In this document: piece after piece, positions 9,876 through 18,038 of the stretch | Numbering within the stretch: the stretch's first letter is position 1 | Layout of the letters: the number at the start of each line of letters is the position of its first letter | Source: Candidatus Magasanikiibacteriota bacterium | GTDB lineage: Bacteria > Patescibacteriota > Patescibacteriia > Magasanikbacterales > UBA922 | Assembly: GCA_002716765.1 (NCBI GenBank) | Contig: PBBY01000011.1 | Coordinates: 1-34,483, forward strand | DNA length: 34,483 nt | Reading direction: 5' to 3' | Notes under the pieces: model-generated | The model's database searches: none | What the model was told of the DNA's origin: nothing | What the model saw: only the letters and a program-made list of their open reading frames with translations | Translations under genes and position numbers: made by a program

Positions 9876-10412
9876 ATGTCACTTATTCCACAAATAGAAG
9901 CAATACTGTTCGTCGCATCAAAACCAGTTCGTATAAAAGATATTGCAAAATCACTAAAACAATCAGAAAATCATATTTTGGAGGCTTTTGAAACAATACA
10001 GGCAAAATACAACCATGATGAATCGGGGATTCATATTATTGTTCAGGAGGATATGGTGCAAATGGCAACCAATCCGGATTGCGCCACTTCTATTGAAGGA
10101 TTTACCAAATATGAGATTGCCGGAGAACTTACCAAGGCACAGCTAGAATCACTAACTGTTATTGCCTATATTGGTCCAGTTTCACGACCAGAATTAGAGG
10201 AAATCAGAGGAGTAAATTGTGCGGTTATTATACGAAATTTACTTGTTCGCGGATTAATAGAAGAGCAAAAAAGGGAAGAAGACTTATTGCACACGTATAC
10301 ACTTTCGATGCAAGCATTGGCGCATCTTGGGGTAAGTTCTGTAGAAGATTTGCCAGAATACACCACCATGAATCAACATGAATATATTTTATCCACAAAA
10401 ACAACATCATAA
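9876..10412 (+). CDS. scpB: Segregation and condensation protein B
   Basis: IEAILFVASKPVRIKDIAKSL; LESLTVIAYIGPVSRPELEEIRGVNCAVIIRNLLVRGLIE. TATAAT lies close upstream of ATG. Confidence 0.93.
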   Translation: MSLIPQIEAILFVASKPVRIKDIAKSLKQSENHILEAFETIQAKYNHDESGIHIIVQEDMVQMATNPDCATSIEGFTKYEIAGELTKAQLESLTVIAYIGPVSRPELEEIRGVNCAVIIRNLLVRGLIEEQKREEDLLHTYTLSMQALAHLGVSSVEDLPEYTTMNQHEYILSTKTTS

Positions 10413-10414
10413 AT

Positions 10415-11449
10415 ATGCACGGGTTTATTGTAGAAAAAACAAAAACACATCACTCATTCGTAAAAAAAATAGCCATTAATCTAAGTATTGCTGTGGTACT
10501 GCTTTCTGGGTTTGGTTTGTACACATACGGCACCAAAACACTCGACACAAGCTTGGTTTCTGCTAAAAAATTACTCCCATTTTCTGTAGATATTGCAACG
10601 CCGGTGCAAGGAGGAGATATTATAATTGCGCCACCAAAAATTACGCCACCAAAATTACCAATACTACAAGGTGAATTACCATTGCAAGAAAATATTGCAG
10701 CAAAAGGTGTTATTGTAAAAGATGTAGAAACCGGCATGGTTTTGTATCACAAAAATGAATATACGCCACACCCAATTGCAAGTATTACCAAACTTATGAG
10801 TGCGTTGGTATTATTAGAACATGACATTGATTGGGATAGTACGGCAGTTGTTCCGCCAGACACCATTATCGACACACATATGTATGCCGGAGACACCTAT
10901 TCTTTACAAGAATTGTGGACGTCTATGCTGGTTGGTTCCTCCAATAAAGCAGTTATTTCATTAATTGATGCAACACATTGGACACGCGAAATGTTTATTG
11001 CCAGAATGAATGAGCGGGCAAATGAACTGGGTATGGGAGATACCATTTTTACCGACCCAACCGGATTGGACGAAGGAAATAAATCTACGCCAGCAGATAT
11101 TGTAATGCTGGTAGAAGAGGCGTTGCGTTACGAAAAAATACGAGAAGGATTGCTTACGAAAGACATAACACTTTTTTCCGAAGAAAGACAGAAAAAACAC
11201 CATATGTGGAGCACGAATTGGTTGTTGTTAGGTTGGATTCCACATGACTTTGCTGTACTTTATGGTGGAAAAACCGGATATATTGGTGCTTCGGGATATA
11301 ATTTTACTATGCAAGTTGCCGACACAAAAGATCATAAAGTAAATGTGGTGGTTTTTGGAGCACCTTCACATGAGGCACGTTTTACTGTAGCAAGAGATAT
11401 TGCGGCCGATGTATTTGCGCAATATATTTGGCCAGACGAACAACAATAA
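10415..11449 (+). CDS. D-alanyl-D-alanine carboxypeptidase (PBP5/S11 family)
   Basis: SxxK in IASITKLMSALVLLE; SSN in MLVGSSNKAVI; KTG in LYGGKTGYIG; N-terminal TM. Confidence 0.9.
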   Translation: MHGFIVEKTKTHHSFVKKIAINLSIAVVLLSGFGLYTYGTKTLDTSLVSAKKLLPFSVDIATPVQGGDIIIAPPKITPPKLPILQGELPLQENIAAKGVIVKDVETGMVLYHKNEYTPHPIASITKLMSALVLLEHDIDWDSTAVVPPDTIIDTHMYAGDTYSLQELWTSMLVGSSNKAVISLIDATHWTREMFIARMNERANELGMGDTIFTDPTGLDEGNKSTPADIVMLVEEALRYEKIREGLLTKDITLFSEERQKKHHMWSTNWLLLGWIPHDFAVLYGGKTGYIGASGYNFTMQVADTKDHKVNVVVFGAPSHEARFTVARDIAADVFAQYIWPDEQQ

Positions 11450-11450
11450 T

Positions 11451-11942
11451 ATGTTTGGAATTCATCCTATTTCTTGGTTTTCTGCTTTGCCAAATGAACT
11501 GGCAGTCTTTTTACTTTCTATGATTCCTGTAACCGAATTACGAGCAGCTATTCCTATTGGAATAGAAATGTATGGTCTTTCGCCGGTAAATACGTGGATT
11601 CTTGCGGTTGTGGGAAATGCAGTTCCTGCTGCAATATTACTATGTTGCATGCCATACATTCATGATTTTATTATAGAAAAAAAAGTATTAGGAAAATTAT
11701 TAACCACTCAACTTCGTAAAGCAGAAAAAAAGTTTTCTGGGAAATATGCAAAATATGGCGCATTGGGTTTGGTATTATTTGTCGGAATACCTCTACCACT
11801 TACCGGTGCCTGGACCGGTACTTTGGCAGCATTTGTGTTTAATATCCCATTTAAAAAATCATTTATACTTATTTTTGCCGGCATTTGTTTGGCGGCAACT
11901 ATTATGACGTTTATAACACTCTTTTTTGGACGAGTGGTATAA
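11451..11942 (+). CDS. Small multidrug export-like (COG2426-type) membrane protein
   Basis: MIPVTELRAAIPIGIEMYGLSP; GALGLVLFVGIPLPLTGAWTGTLAAFVF. Start chosen at ATG 11451, just after the upstream stop. Confidence 0.8.
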   Translation: MFGIHPISWFSALPNELAVFLLSMIPVTELRAAIPIGIEMYGLSPVNTWILAVVGNAVPAAILLCCMPYIHDFIIEKKVLGKLLTTQLRKAEKKFSGKYAKYGALGLVLFVGIPLPLTGAWTGTLAAFVFNIPFKKSFILIFAGICLAATIMTFITLFFGRVV

Positions 11943-11981
11943 TTATTGTATTTAAAAATGCCCCCATTATAGTGGCGGCAT
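11931..11981. repeat. Imperfect direct repeat copy 1 (spans CDS 3' end plus terminator)
   Basis: cgagtggtataattattgtatttaaaaatgcccccattatagtggcggcat; about 44/51 identical by eye to 12735-12785. Confidence 0.85.
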
Positions 11982-11988
11982 AAAAAGG

Positions 11989-12606
11989 TCAAAAACAAGT
12001 GTTCGTTATTTGTCCTTCTTTAATTTTTCTGAGCAAGCCAAATCTTGCAAGATCGTGCTCAAAATCAAGAAGTTTTTCAAGCTTTGTTTGAACAGTTGTT
12101 TCCCATATCGTTTGCAAAAGCTGTGCGTGTAGTTCCTCTGTAAACTGAGTCTTTTCTAACCTCTCTTTCAGTTGCAAAAAATTTGTTTTCGCACATTTTA
12201 GATCTTGAAGGAGTTTCTTGTACTCTTCTTCTTTTACTGTTTCTGACCATTCTTGTATCTCTTTTAGTTTTCCCTTTATTAGGTAGATTAAAACTAGGTT
12301 TAGTGTGTGCGATAAAGGGTATGCTGGTATGTATCCAAAAATTACCACTATATACACCAATTTTATAAGCCTTTTTCTTTTTCGAGTTCTTGCAAGGTTG
12401 ATTCTTGCAAGGTTGAGAGATGCAAAAAAATACAAAAAAAACACTAGACAGATATTTGCAGATTGTACTTCTGGTAACAACATGGTTCTGTCCCAGGTGA
12501 ACAAAGCTGAGGTCGCCGCTAAAAGCAAAACCCCCGCGATTCCGATTCTAAACATTTTTTGTGATCTTGGTTTAGTGCCAAGAAACCAGAAAATAAAGTT
12601 TTTCAA
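11989..12606 (-). CDS. Membrane protein with N-terminal TM helices and C-terminal coiled coil, unknown function
   Basis: About 4 TM helices then charged helices. TTG start with AAAAGGG SD; own promoter at 12683-12711; terminator at 11955-11985. Confidence 0.7.
   Translation of the reverse strand: MKNFIFWFLGTKPRSQKMFRIGIAGVLLLAATSALFTWDRTMLLPEVQSANICLVFFLYFFASLNLARINLARTRKRKRLIKLVYIVVIFGYIPAYPLSHTLNLVLIYLIKGKLKEIQEWSETVKEEEYKKLLQDLKCAKTNFLQLKERLEKTQFTEELHAQLLQTIWETTVQTKLEKLLDFEHDLARFGLLRKIKEGQITNTCF
12387..12416. repeat. 15-bp perfect tandem duplication within the CDS (2 copies)
   Basis: ttcttgcaaggttga x2; gives LNLARINLAR in the minus-strand protein. Confidence 0.9.
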
Positions 12607-12682
12607 AATAAATACCCTTTTGTAAAAAGAACGTATATATTACTGCACAAGGAATCTTGTAAATAAAGTAATATTAAGTCGA

Positions 12683-12711
12683 GCTTATCATGAATGGTAT
12701 AGTTTGTCAAG
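12683..12711 (-). promoter_or_regulatory. Sigma70-type promoter for the 11989-12606 gene
   Basis: Minus strand TTGACA-N17-TAAGCT. Confidence 0.65.
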
Positions 12712-12734
12712 TGCGTGCTTAGCATTATTTTTGA

Positions 12735-12785
12735 TGAGTGGTATAATAGTTGTATTAAAAAATGCCTCCATTATAGCGGTGGCAT
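12735..12785. repeat. Imperfect direct repeat copy 2 (terminator for the 12817-13746 gene)
   Basis: tgagtggtataatagttgtattaaaaaatgcctccattatagcggtggcat; on minus it is ATGCCaCC...GGaGGCATTTTTT. Confidence 0.85.
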
Positions 12786-12816
12786 TTGTGTGAGAAGTAA
12801 ACGAGCGTGATTGATT

Positions 12817-13746
12817 CTAGTCGAACTGTAGGAACGCTCGATTTTGTTCGACAGGATCTTGTGCGTTTTTATACATAAAAATCCCAATCGCAATGATCGC
12901 CACTCCTCCGGCGGTAATCCCAACCTCTGCCCAAGGAAACCGAGATTCTGGTAAAGGAATTTTTGGTGCCAAGAAAAGTGGTTGAATTCTGGTAAGATCC
13001 AGCACGCAGTTTGTTGTTTTTTGCGTAATGGACCTATTTGTACTGAACTGTTTAATACTACACCTTTGGTCTTCATCCCTTTTTTGGAGAGATATCTCGA
13101 AAGACCCTCTCGTGTTCGTATCTAGTCGGTATTTGCCAATCGGTACAACTATTGTTGTGGGCGACTTTCCCTTTCTATTAAGGTGTTTAACAGAATTAAG
13201 CGCTAACCTCTTTAACCTGGTGACTAGACGTCGCCTGTGTAATTTATATGACGTACCACCGTTTGTAATAATGGTTAATTCTCGGAACTGCTTTGTAAAA
13301 ATATCAATTGCCTCTCCTAACTTATTTTTTAATTTCCTATCAAGAGATGCTTCCTTCCTATCAAGAGATGCTTCCTTTGAGAGTTCTTTCATACTCTCTA
13401 CGATCTTGCTTGTTTTTAGCAGATTTCTCTGCATTCTGTAAGCTCGGTCAGTTGTTAAACTTTCTTCTGTGTGCCCCTTCCCAACCATCGTGCTTCTTAG
13501 CAACTCGAGTACATCAAATATTTTTAGTAAAATTTTTGCCCTGGTACTGATATTTGGTCGGCTCTCTAAGGCCTCGTTGTAACAGGCTAGTGAGTTTTTT
13601 GTAAATCCACCCGTCAAGTAGAGATCTCCTTGGTTTATGAGTTTTTGAGTGAGTCTTCTCGTATCTCCTTTTGTGTTTGGGATACACCCTGCAAAAGCAA
13701 AATGTGGAATTGGGAGTAGTGCAATGAGTAAAATTGTTATCCGCAC
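12817..13746 (-). CDS. Putative lipoprotein/secreted TPR-like protein with C-terminal TM, unknown function
   Basis: Signal with lipobox-like FAGC (MRITILLIALLPIPHFAFAGC); TPR-like GDLYLTGGFTKNSLACYNEALESRPN; C-terminal TM VGITAGGVAIIAIGIFMY. GTG start with AAGGA SD. Confidence 0.65.
   Translation of the reverse strand: MRITILLIALLPIPHFAFAGCIPNTKGDTRRLTQKLINQGDLYLTGGFTKNSLACYNEALESRPNISTRAKILLKIFDVLELLRSTMVGKGHTEESLTTDRAYRMQRNLLKTSKIVESMKELSKEASLDRKEASLDRKLKNKLGEAIDIFTKQFRELTIITNGGTSYKLHRRRLVTRLKRLALNSVKHLNRKGKSPTTIVVPIGKYRLDTNTRGSFEISLQKRDEDQRCSIKQFSTNRSITQKTTNCVLDLTRIQPLFLAPKIPLPESRFPWAEVGITAGGVAIIAIGIFMYKNAQDPVEQNRAFLQFD
13335..13376. repeat. 21-bp tandem duplication within the CDS (2 copies)
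   Basis: ttcctatcaagagatgcttcc x2; gives KEASLDR KEASLDR. Confidence 0.85.
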
Positions 13747-13797
13747 GTATTAATCCTTTCTGAGTGTTTTAGATGTAATGAGCATTTTCTGGTAGCT

Positions 13798-13826
13798 ACA
13801 GTAGCATAATATATGATTTTTGTCAA
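13798..13826 (-). promoter_or_regulatory. Sigma70-type promoter for the 12817-13746 gene
   Basis: Minus strand TTGACA-N17-TACTGT. Confidence 0.7.
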
Positions 13827-13850
13827 CTAGGGTCTTGGTTTTTTTATAAA

Positions 13851-13877
13851 AATTAAAAAACACCCAAAAACGGTGTT
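13851..13877 (-). terminator. Rho-independent terminator downstream of tRNA-Leu
   Basis: Minus strand AACACC-GTTTTTG-GGTGTT-TTTTAATTTTT. Confidence 0.7.
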
Positions 13878-13927
13878 AATAGGTGTTTTGCTAATTTTTC
13901 CACAATGTTACTGTTTGTGGAAGAATT

Positions 13928-14012
13928 TGGTGCCGTCGGAGAGAATCGAACTCTCACTCCCGAAGGAACACGATTTTGAGTCGTGCGCGTCTACCAGTTC
14001 CGCCACGACGGC
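13928..14012 (-). tRNA. tRNA-Leu (anticodon CAA), CCA encoded
   Basis: Minus strand GCCGTCGTGGCGGAACTGGTAGACGCGCACGACTCAAAATCGTG...GAGAGTTCGATTCTCTCCGACGGCACCA; anticodon loop CTCAAAA; long variable arm. Confidence 0.95.
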
Positions 14013-14021
14013 ATGATATAG

Positions 14022-14063
14022 AGTATATAGAATATTGAGCTATTTGTCAATTTAGGGTATACT
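14022..14063. promoter_or_regulatory. Overlapping divergent promoters for tRNA-Leu (-) and parA (+)
   Basis: Minus TTGACA-N17-TATACT (14022-14050); plus TTGAGC-N17-TATACT (14035-14063). Confidence 0.75.
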
Positions 14064-14095
14064 ATAAATACTATTAATTTCTACGTAAATTTGTT

Positions 14096-14866
14096 ATGCC
14101 ACATATTATTGCTGTTGTTAATCAAAAAGGGGGAGTGGGGAAAACAACGACTTCTATAAACCTTGCTGCTGCGCTGTCTGAAATGGGAAAATTTGTCTTA
14201 TTAGTAGACATGGATCCACAAGGAAACGCCACAAGTGGTTTTGGTTTTGAAAGACACGAAATAGAACATGGAATTTACGAAGTATTGTCAAAACAAAAAC
14301 GTATACAGGATGTGGTGCATAATACATCTCACGAAGGATTGAGAATTGTGCCAAGTACGGCAAATTTGGCTGGTGCAAATATAGAACTTGTCGATGTAGA
14401 AAGACGAGAGTTTCAATTGCAAGACGTCTTGTCCGAAGCACGTCATGCATATGATTATATTATTATAGATTGTCCACCATCTTTGGGTTTGCTTACACTT
14501 AACTCACTAATTGCTTCGGACAGTATTGTAATTCCTGTTCAAGCCGAATATTATGCTTTGGAAGGTTTGGGACAATTACTACAAACCATTTCTTTGGTTC
14601 ACGAACACATAAAATCAGATATAGAAATTTTAGGTGCCGTACTTACCATGTACGACAAAAGAACACGACTTTCCGAAGATATTATGAAAGAGTTGTATCA
14701 ATATTTTCCAAATAATATTTTTCGTTCTGTTATTCCACGATCCGTTCGTTTGGCTGAAGCGCCAAGTTTTGGTAAGTCAATTTTTCATTATGACAAAAGA
14801 GGAAAAGCAGCAAAAGCGTATGCAAAACTAGGAAAAGAGGTTATAGAACGATCCAGAAACAGTTAA
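14096..14866 (+). CDS. parA: Chromosome partitioning ATPase ParA/Soj
   Basis: Deviant Walker A NQKGGVGKTTTSINLAAAL; DMDPQGNATSGFG; YDYIIIDCPPSLGLLTLNSL. Confidence 0.95.
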   Translation: MPHIIAVVNQKGGVGKTTTSINLAAALSEMGKFVLLVDMDPQGNATSGFGFERHEIEHGIYEVLSKQKRIQDVVHNTSHEGLRIVPSTANLAGANIELVDVERREFQLQDVLSEARHAYDYIIIDCPPSLGLLTLNSLIASDSIVIPVQAEYYALEGLGQLLQTISLVHEHIKSDIEILGAVLTMYDKRTRLSEDIMKELYQYFPNNIFRSVIPRSVRLAEAPSFGKSIFHYDKRGKAAKAYAKLGKEVIERSRNS

Positions 14867-14882
14867 TTTTTTATTCAACCTT

Positions 14883-15749
14883 ATGGCTTTAGGTAAAGGA
14901 TTAGGTTCGCTAATTCCACAAAAAACAGAAAATGTCGCACAAAAAAGTGTTGCACTTTCTCCAAAAACAGAAACTGCTTTAGAGCGTGTTTGGCATATTC
15001 CATTATCTGAAATTACAGCAAATCCAGAACAACCAAGAAAATATTTTTCGCATAAAGACTTAGAAGACTTAGTCGCATCAATTAAAAAACATGGTATTAT
15101 GCAGCCGGTTGTTGCTACCGAAAGAAGTGATGGTGGGTATGAGTTAATTGCCGGAGAACGCAGATTTCGTGCGGCAACTGTTGCAGGTTTGGCAACAATT
15201 CCAGCAATAGTTCGGCATGCAACCGATCAGGAAAAATTAGAACTTGCATTAATAGAAAATATTCAACGACAAAACCTTAATCCAATAGAAGAAGGGTTTT
15301 CCTTTAATCGATTAATAGAAGAGTTTGGGTTAACACAAGAAGAGGTGGCGCATCAAGTAGGAAAAAGTCGGTCAGCAGTTGCAAATACTATTCGTTTATT
15401 ACAATTACCCGAACCAATTCAAGAAGCGCTTATAGAAGGCACTATAACTGCCGGAAAAGCACGCGCGCTACTCAGTTTAAAAAGTGAAGATGAGCAAATG
15501 GCACTGTTTCATAGCATGATCGGAGAGGGGGTCACTACCAGAGATGTGGAGTCTGCTGTTGCAAGACGTGGGCCGCGATCACGAAAAGGCTCGGTGCGTC
15601 GAGATCCAAATATAGTATCGCAAGAGCAATTAGTAGAAGAACGACTTGGTTCCAAAGTCCGTATTTCCAAAAGAGGCCAAAAGGGGAGTATTACTATTCA
15701 GTTTTACTCAAAAGATGAGCTGGAACGATTAATACAAGAATTAACATAA
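14883..15749 (+). CDS. parB: Chromosome partitioning protein ParB/Spo0J
   Basis: MALGKGLGSLIP; NPEQPRKYF; ELIAGERRFRAA; ALIENIQRQNLNPIEEG; HTH QEEVAHQVGKSRSAVANTIRLLQLP. Confidence 0.95.
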   Translation: MALGKGLGSLIPQKTENVAQKSVALSPKTETALERVWHIPLSEITANPEQPRKYFSHKDLEDLVASIKKHGIMQPVVATERSDGGYELIAGERRFRAATVAGLATIPAIVRHATDQEKLELALIENIQRQNLNPIEEGFSFNRLIEEFGLTQEEVAHQVGKSRSAVANTIRLLQLPEPIQEALIEGTITAGKARALLSLKSEDEQMALFHSMIGEGVTTRDVESAVARRGPRSRKGSVRRDPNIVSQEQLVEERLGSKVRISKRGQKGSITIQFYSKDELERLIQELT

Positions 15750-15780
15750 AAAAATAGATACCAATTGGTATCTATTTTTT
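15749..15780. terminator. Bidirectional terminator between parB and rel
   Basis: AAAATAGATACC-AATT-GGTATCTATTTT palindrome. Confidence 0.85.
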
Positions 15781-17259
15781 TGGTAATACTGCCTTAAGCC
15801 ACGCTGTAACTTTTTTCCTTTTTGTATGAGATTTAATCCGCTGTTTTGCGGTATGTGTTTTCACAAATTGTAACCAATCCTCATTTGGTCCTTTTCTGTT
15901 TTTGTCGGTTAAAATTTCTACCACATCTCCATTTTTAAGTGGTGTGTCCAAACTTTGCATAACATCGTTTATAATAACGCCAGTACATTTATTTCCTACC
16001 TCTGTGTGAATGTGGTACGCAAAATCAACAGCCGAGGCACTTTCTGGTAAATCAATTACATCGCCATTTGGGGTAAAAACAAAAATCCGTGTTTGTAAAA
16101 AGTTTACCTTTATTTCTTCTAAGTCAGATAACTTATTAAGCACCTCTTTTTGGATTGTGGCTAATTCTTTTGCCCACTGAATTTCTCTTTTTGGCATATG
16201 TGATCCTTTTTCGTCGTAATGCCAATGTGCGGCGATTCCAAATGTGGCCTCTTCGTGCATTTGTGGTGTACGAATTTGGAATTCGACAATTTGTCCGCTG
16301 TCGGCAAAAACTGTGGTGTGTAATGACTGGTACGCGTTTGGTTTGGGTTGAGAAATATAATCCTTTATGCGCCCTTTCATTGGTTTCCACATTTTATGCA
16401 AAATACCAAGTGCGGTATAGCAATCGGCAATGGTTGGAACCAGGATACGAATGGCAATAAGGTCGTATACCTTGTCTACATCATTACCTTTTTTTTGAAG
16501 TTTCTGAAAAAAACTATAGAGTTTCTTATTTCTACCAACAATTAGCACGTCAATTATACCAGCCTTTTGCAGCTCTTTTGCGGCAACATGCTGTACTTTT
16601 TTATAATACTGTTCTTTTCCGGTAATTCGTTCTTCGTGTATTTGTACAATTCTTTGATATTCTTTTGGGTATACATACTTAAACGATAAATCTTCGATAC
16701 GTGATTTCATTTCGTCCATACCAAGTCGTCCGGCAATTGGTGCATAAATTTCTAAGCTTTCTAGTGCAATGCGGTAGGCTTTTTGCTGTGGCAAAGAATC
16801 AAGTGTTTCTAGATTATGAATTCGATCAGCAAACTTAATAATCATAACTCGAATATCTTCGGCCATTGCCACAAACATTTTTCGCAAGTTTTCTATGTAT
16901 CGTTCAACGCCTCGGTATTTTAGTTTTCCTAATTTGGTAATACCGCTTACCAGTGATGCAACTTCTGCGCCAAAATTGTCTTCTATTTCTTGCAAGGTAA
17001 CAGTGGTGTCTTCTGGGACATCGTGTAATAAAGTGGCAATTACAATAATGGGATCTATTCGCATATATGCCAAAATATGTGCAGCGGCAAGCGGGTGAAT
17101 AATGTATGGTTCACCTGATTTTCTAAATTGACCTTCGTGTGCATTTTTGGCAAAGTCGTATGCCAAAGTAACCATATCTAAATCTGCCGATTTATCGTAG
17201 GTTTGAATCTGTTTGCACAGCGAAGTAATGGTTTCTTTGTTTGTTTTTTTGTTTTCCAT
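15772..17259 (-). CDS. RelA/SpoT-type (p)ppGpp synthetase/hydrolase (HD + synthetase + TGS, no C-terminal ACT)
   Basis: HD motif LLHDVPEDT; GRIKDYISQPKPNAYQSLHTTVF; VEFQIRTPQMHEEATFGIAAHWHY; TGS IFVFTPNGDVIDLPESASAVDFAYHIHTEVGNKC. Confidence 0.93.
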   Translation of the reverse strand: MENKKTNKETITSLCKQIQTYDKSADLDMVTLAYDFAKNAHEGQFRKSGEPYIIHPLAAAHILAYMRIDPIIVIATLLHDVPEDTTVTLQEIEDNFGAEVASLVSGITKLGKLKYRGVERYIENLRKMFVAMAEDIRVMIIKFADRIHNLETLDSLPQQKAYRIALESLEIYAPIAGRLGMDEMKSRIEDLSFKYVYPKEYQRIVQIHEERITGKEQYYKKVQHVAAKELQKAGIIDVLIVGRNKKLYSFFQKLQKKGNDVDKVYDLIAIRILVPTIADCYTALGILHKMWKPMKGRIKDYISQPKPNAYQSLHTTVFADSGQIVEFQIRTPQMHEEATFGIAAHWHYDEKGSHMPKREIQWAKELATIQKEVLNKLSDLEEIKVNFLQTRIFVFTPNGDVIDLPESASAVDFAYHIHTEVGNKCTGVIINDVMQSLDTPLKNGDVVEILTDKNRKGPNEDWLQFVKTHTAKQRIKSHTKRKKVTAWLKAVLPKK

Positions 17260-17330
17260 ATATGTTGTATCGTACCGTATTTATTTGGTATTTGCAACTT
17301 TAATGGAAGATGCTTGTACAAGTAAAACAA

Positions 17331-17352
17331 AAAATCCCCATTTGGGGATTTT
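17331..17352 (-). terminator. Terminator of the rpmI-rplT transcript
   Basis: AAAATCCCCA-TT-TGGGGATTTT. Confidence 0.85.
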
Positions 17353-17353
17353 G

Positions 17354-17698
17354 TTATTTTATGTGTTCTGCAATATGTTTAAATACTGCCGGTTTTTCTT
17401 TTGCGAGTGTCGCAAGCATTTTTCTGTTTAAACCAATCTGTTTTTTCTTTAAACCGCCAATAAACTTGCTAAAGCTTGTACCGTTTAAGCGAGCTCCGGC
17501 ATTAATTTGAATTTGCCAAAGTCTTCTAAAGGTTCGCTTTTTTACGCGTCTGTCTCGGTATGCATGCATTCCGGCACGGATGTCGGCTACTTTTGCAACC
17601 TTAAGTAAGTTTTTTCTTCCAGCGCCAAATCCTTTTACCCGCTTCATAAGAGAGCGACGCTTTTTCATGTGAATTTTTGATCGTTTTACTCGTGGCAT
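17354..17698 (-). CDS. rplT: 50S ribosomal protein L20
   Basis: MPRVKRSKIHMKKRRSLMKRVKGFGAGRKNLLKVA; FRRLWQIQINAGARLNG. Confidence 0.96.
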   Translation of the reverse strand: MPRVKRSKIHMKKRRSLMKRVKGFGAGRKNLLKVAKVADIRAGMHAYRDRRVKKRTFRRLWQIQINAGARLNGTSFSKFIGGLKKKQIGLNRKMLATLAKEKPAVFKHIAEHIK

Positions 17699-17719
17699 AT
17701 AATATAGTTATAACTAAGA

Positions 17720-17917
17720 CTACGCATGTGGCATGGCGCGCACAATGGTCTTTTTACTTGCGTCTGAAATCTGTGAATCAGATCGCTTGTTTCTGGTTAC
17801 TTTTCCACTTTCACGACTATTAAAATGACCTTGTCCGCCAGTTCTTTTTATAATCTTTCCATTTTTTGTGATTTTAAATCGCTTTGAAGTGGATTTATGT
17901 GTTTTTATTTTTGGCAT
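17720..17917 (-). CDS. rpmI: 50S ribosomal protein L35
   Basis: MPKIKTHKSTSKRFKITKNGKIIKRTGGQGHFNSRESGK; start moved two codons inward from the ORF track (MYMPK..). Confidence 0.93.
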   Translation of the reverse strand: MPKIKTHKSTSKRFKITKNGKIIKRTGGQGHFNSRESGKVTRNKRSDSQISDASKKTIVRAMPHA

Positions 17918-17945
17918 ATACAATAATACTCTACAGAATAATGAG

Positions 17946-17981
17946 GTAAGCGGCGTTTGTACCAGGGAGAAGCGCCCTTAC
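17946..17981 (-). promoter_or_regulatory. Stable hairpin in the rpmI-rplT 5' UTR (candidate ribosomal-protein leader)
   Basis: Minus strand GTAAG-GGCG ... CGCC-(G)-CTTAC, about 9 bp with a single bulge. Confidence 0.5.
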
Positions 17982-17993
17982 AACAGTGTGCAT

Positions 17994-18022
17994 AGTATAA
18001 AAGAATAGCGCGTATTTGTCAA
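17994..18022 (-). promoter_or_regulatory. Strong sigma70-type promoter for rpmI-rplT
   Basis: Minus strand TTGACA-N17-TATACT. Confidence 0.8.
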
Positions 18023-18038
18023 GGGTGTGCCGTGTGTA

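Noticed and set aside
11400-11450. Upstream start of the 11400-11942 ORF
   Set aside because: It overlaps the 3' end of the carboxypeptidase in another frame; ATG 11451 directly follows that stop.
11945-12785. Integron attC-like interpretation of the duplicated imperfect hairpins
   Set aside because: Hairpins are short and terminator-like with U-tracts; no R/L box signature and no integrase in the window. Kept only as a direct-repeat/duplication finding.
14096-15749. parS site near parAB
   Set aside because: No TGTTTCACGTGAAACA-like palindrome was seen by eye in the window.
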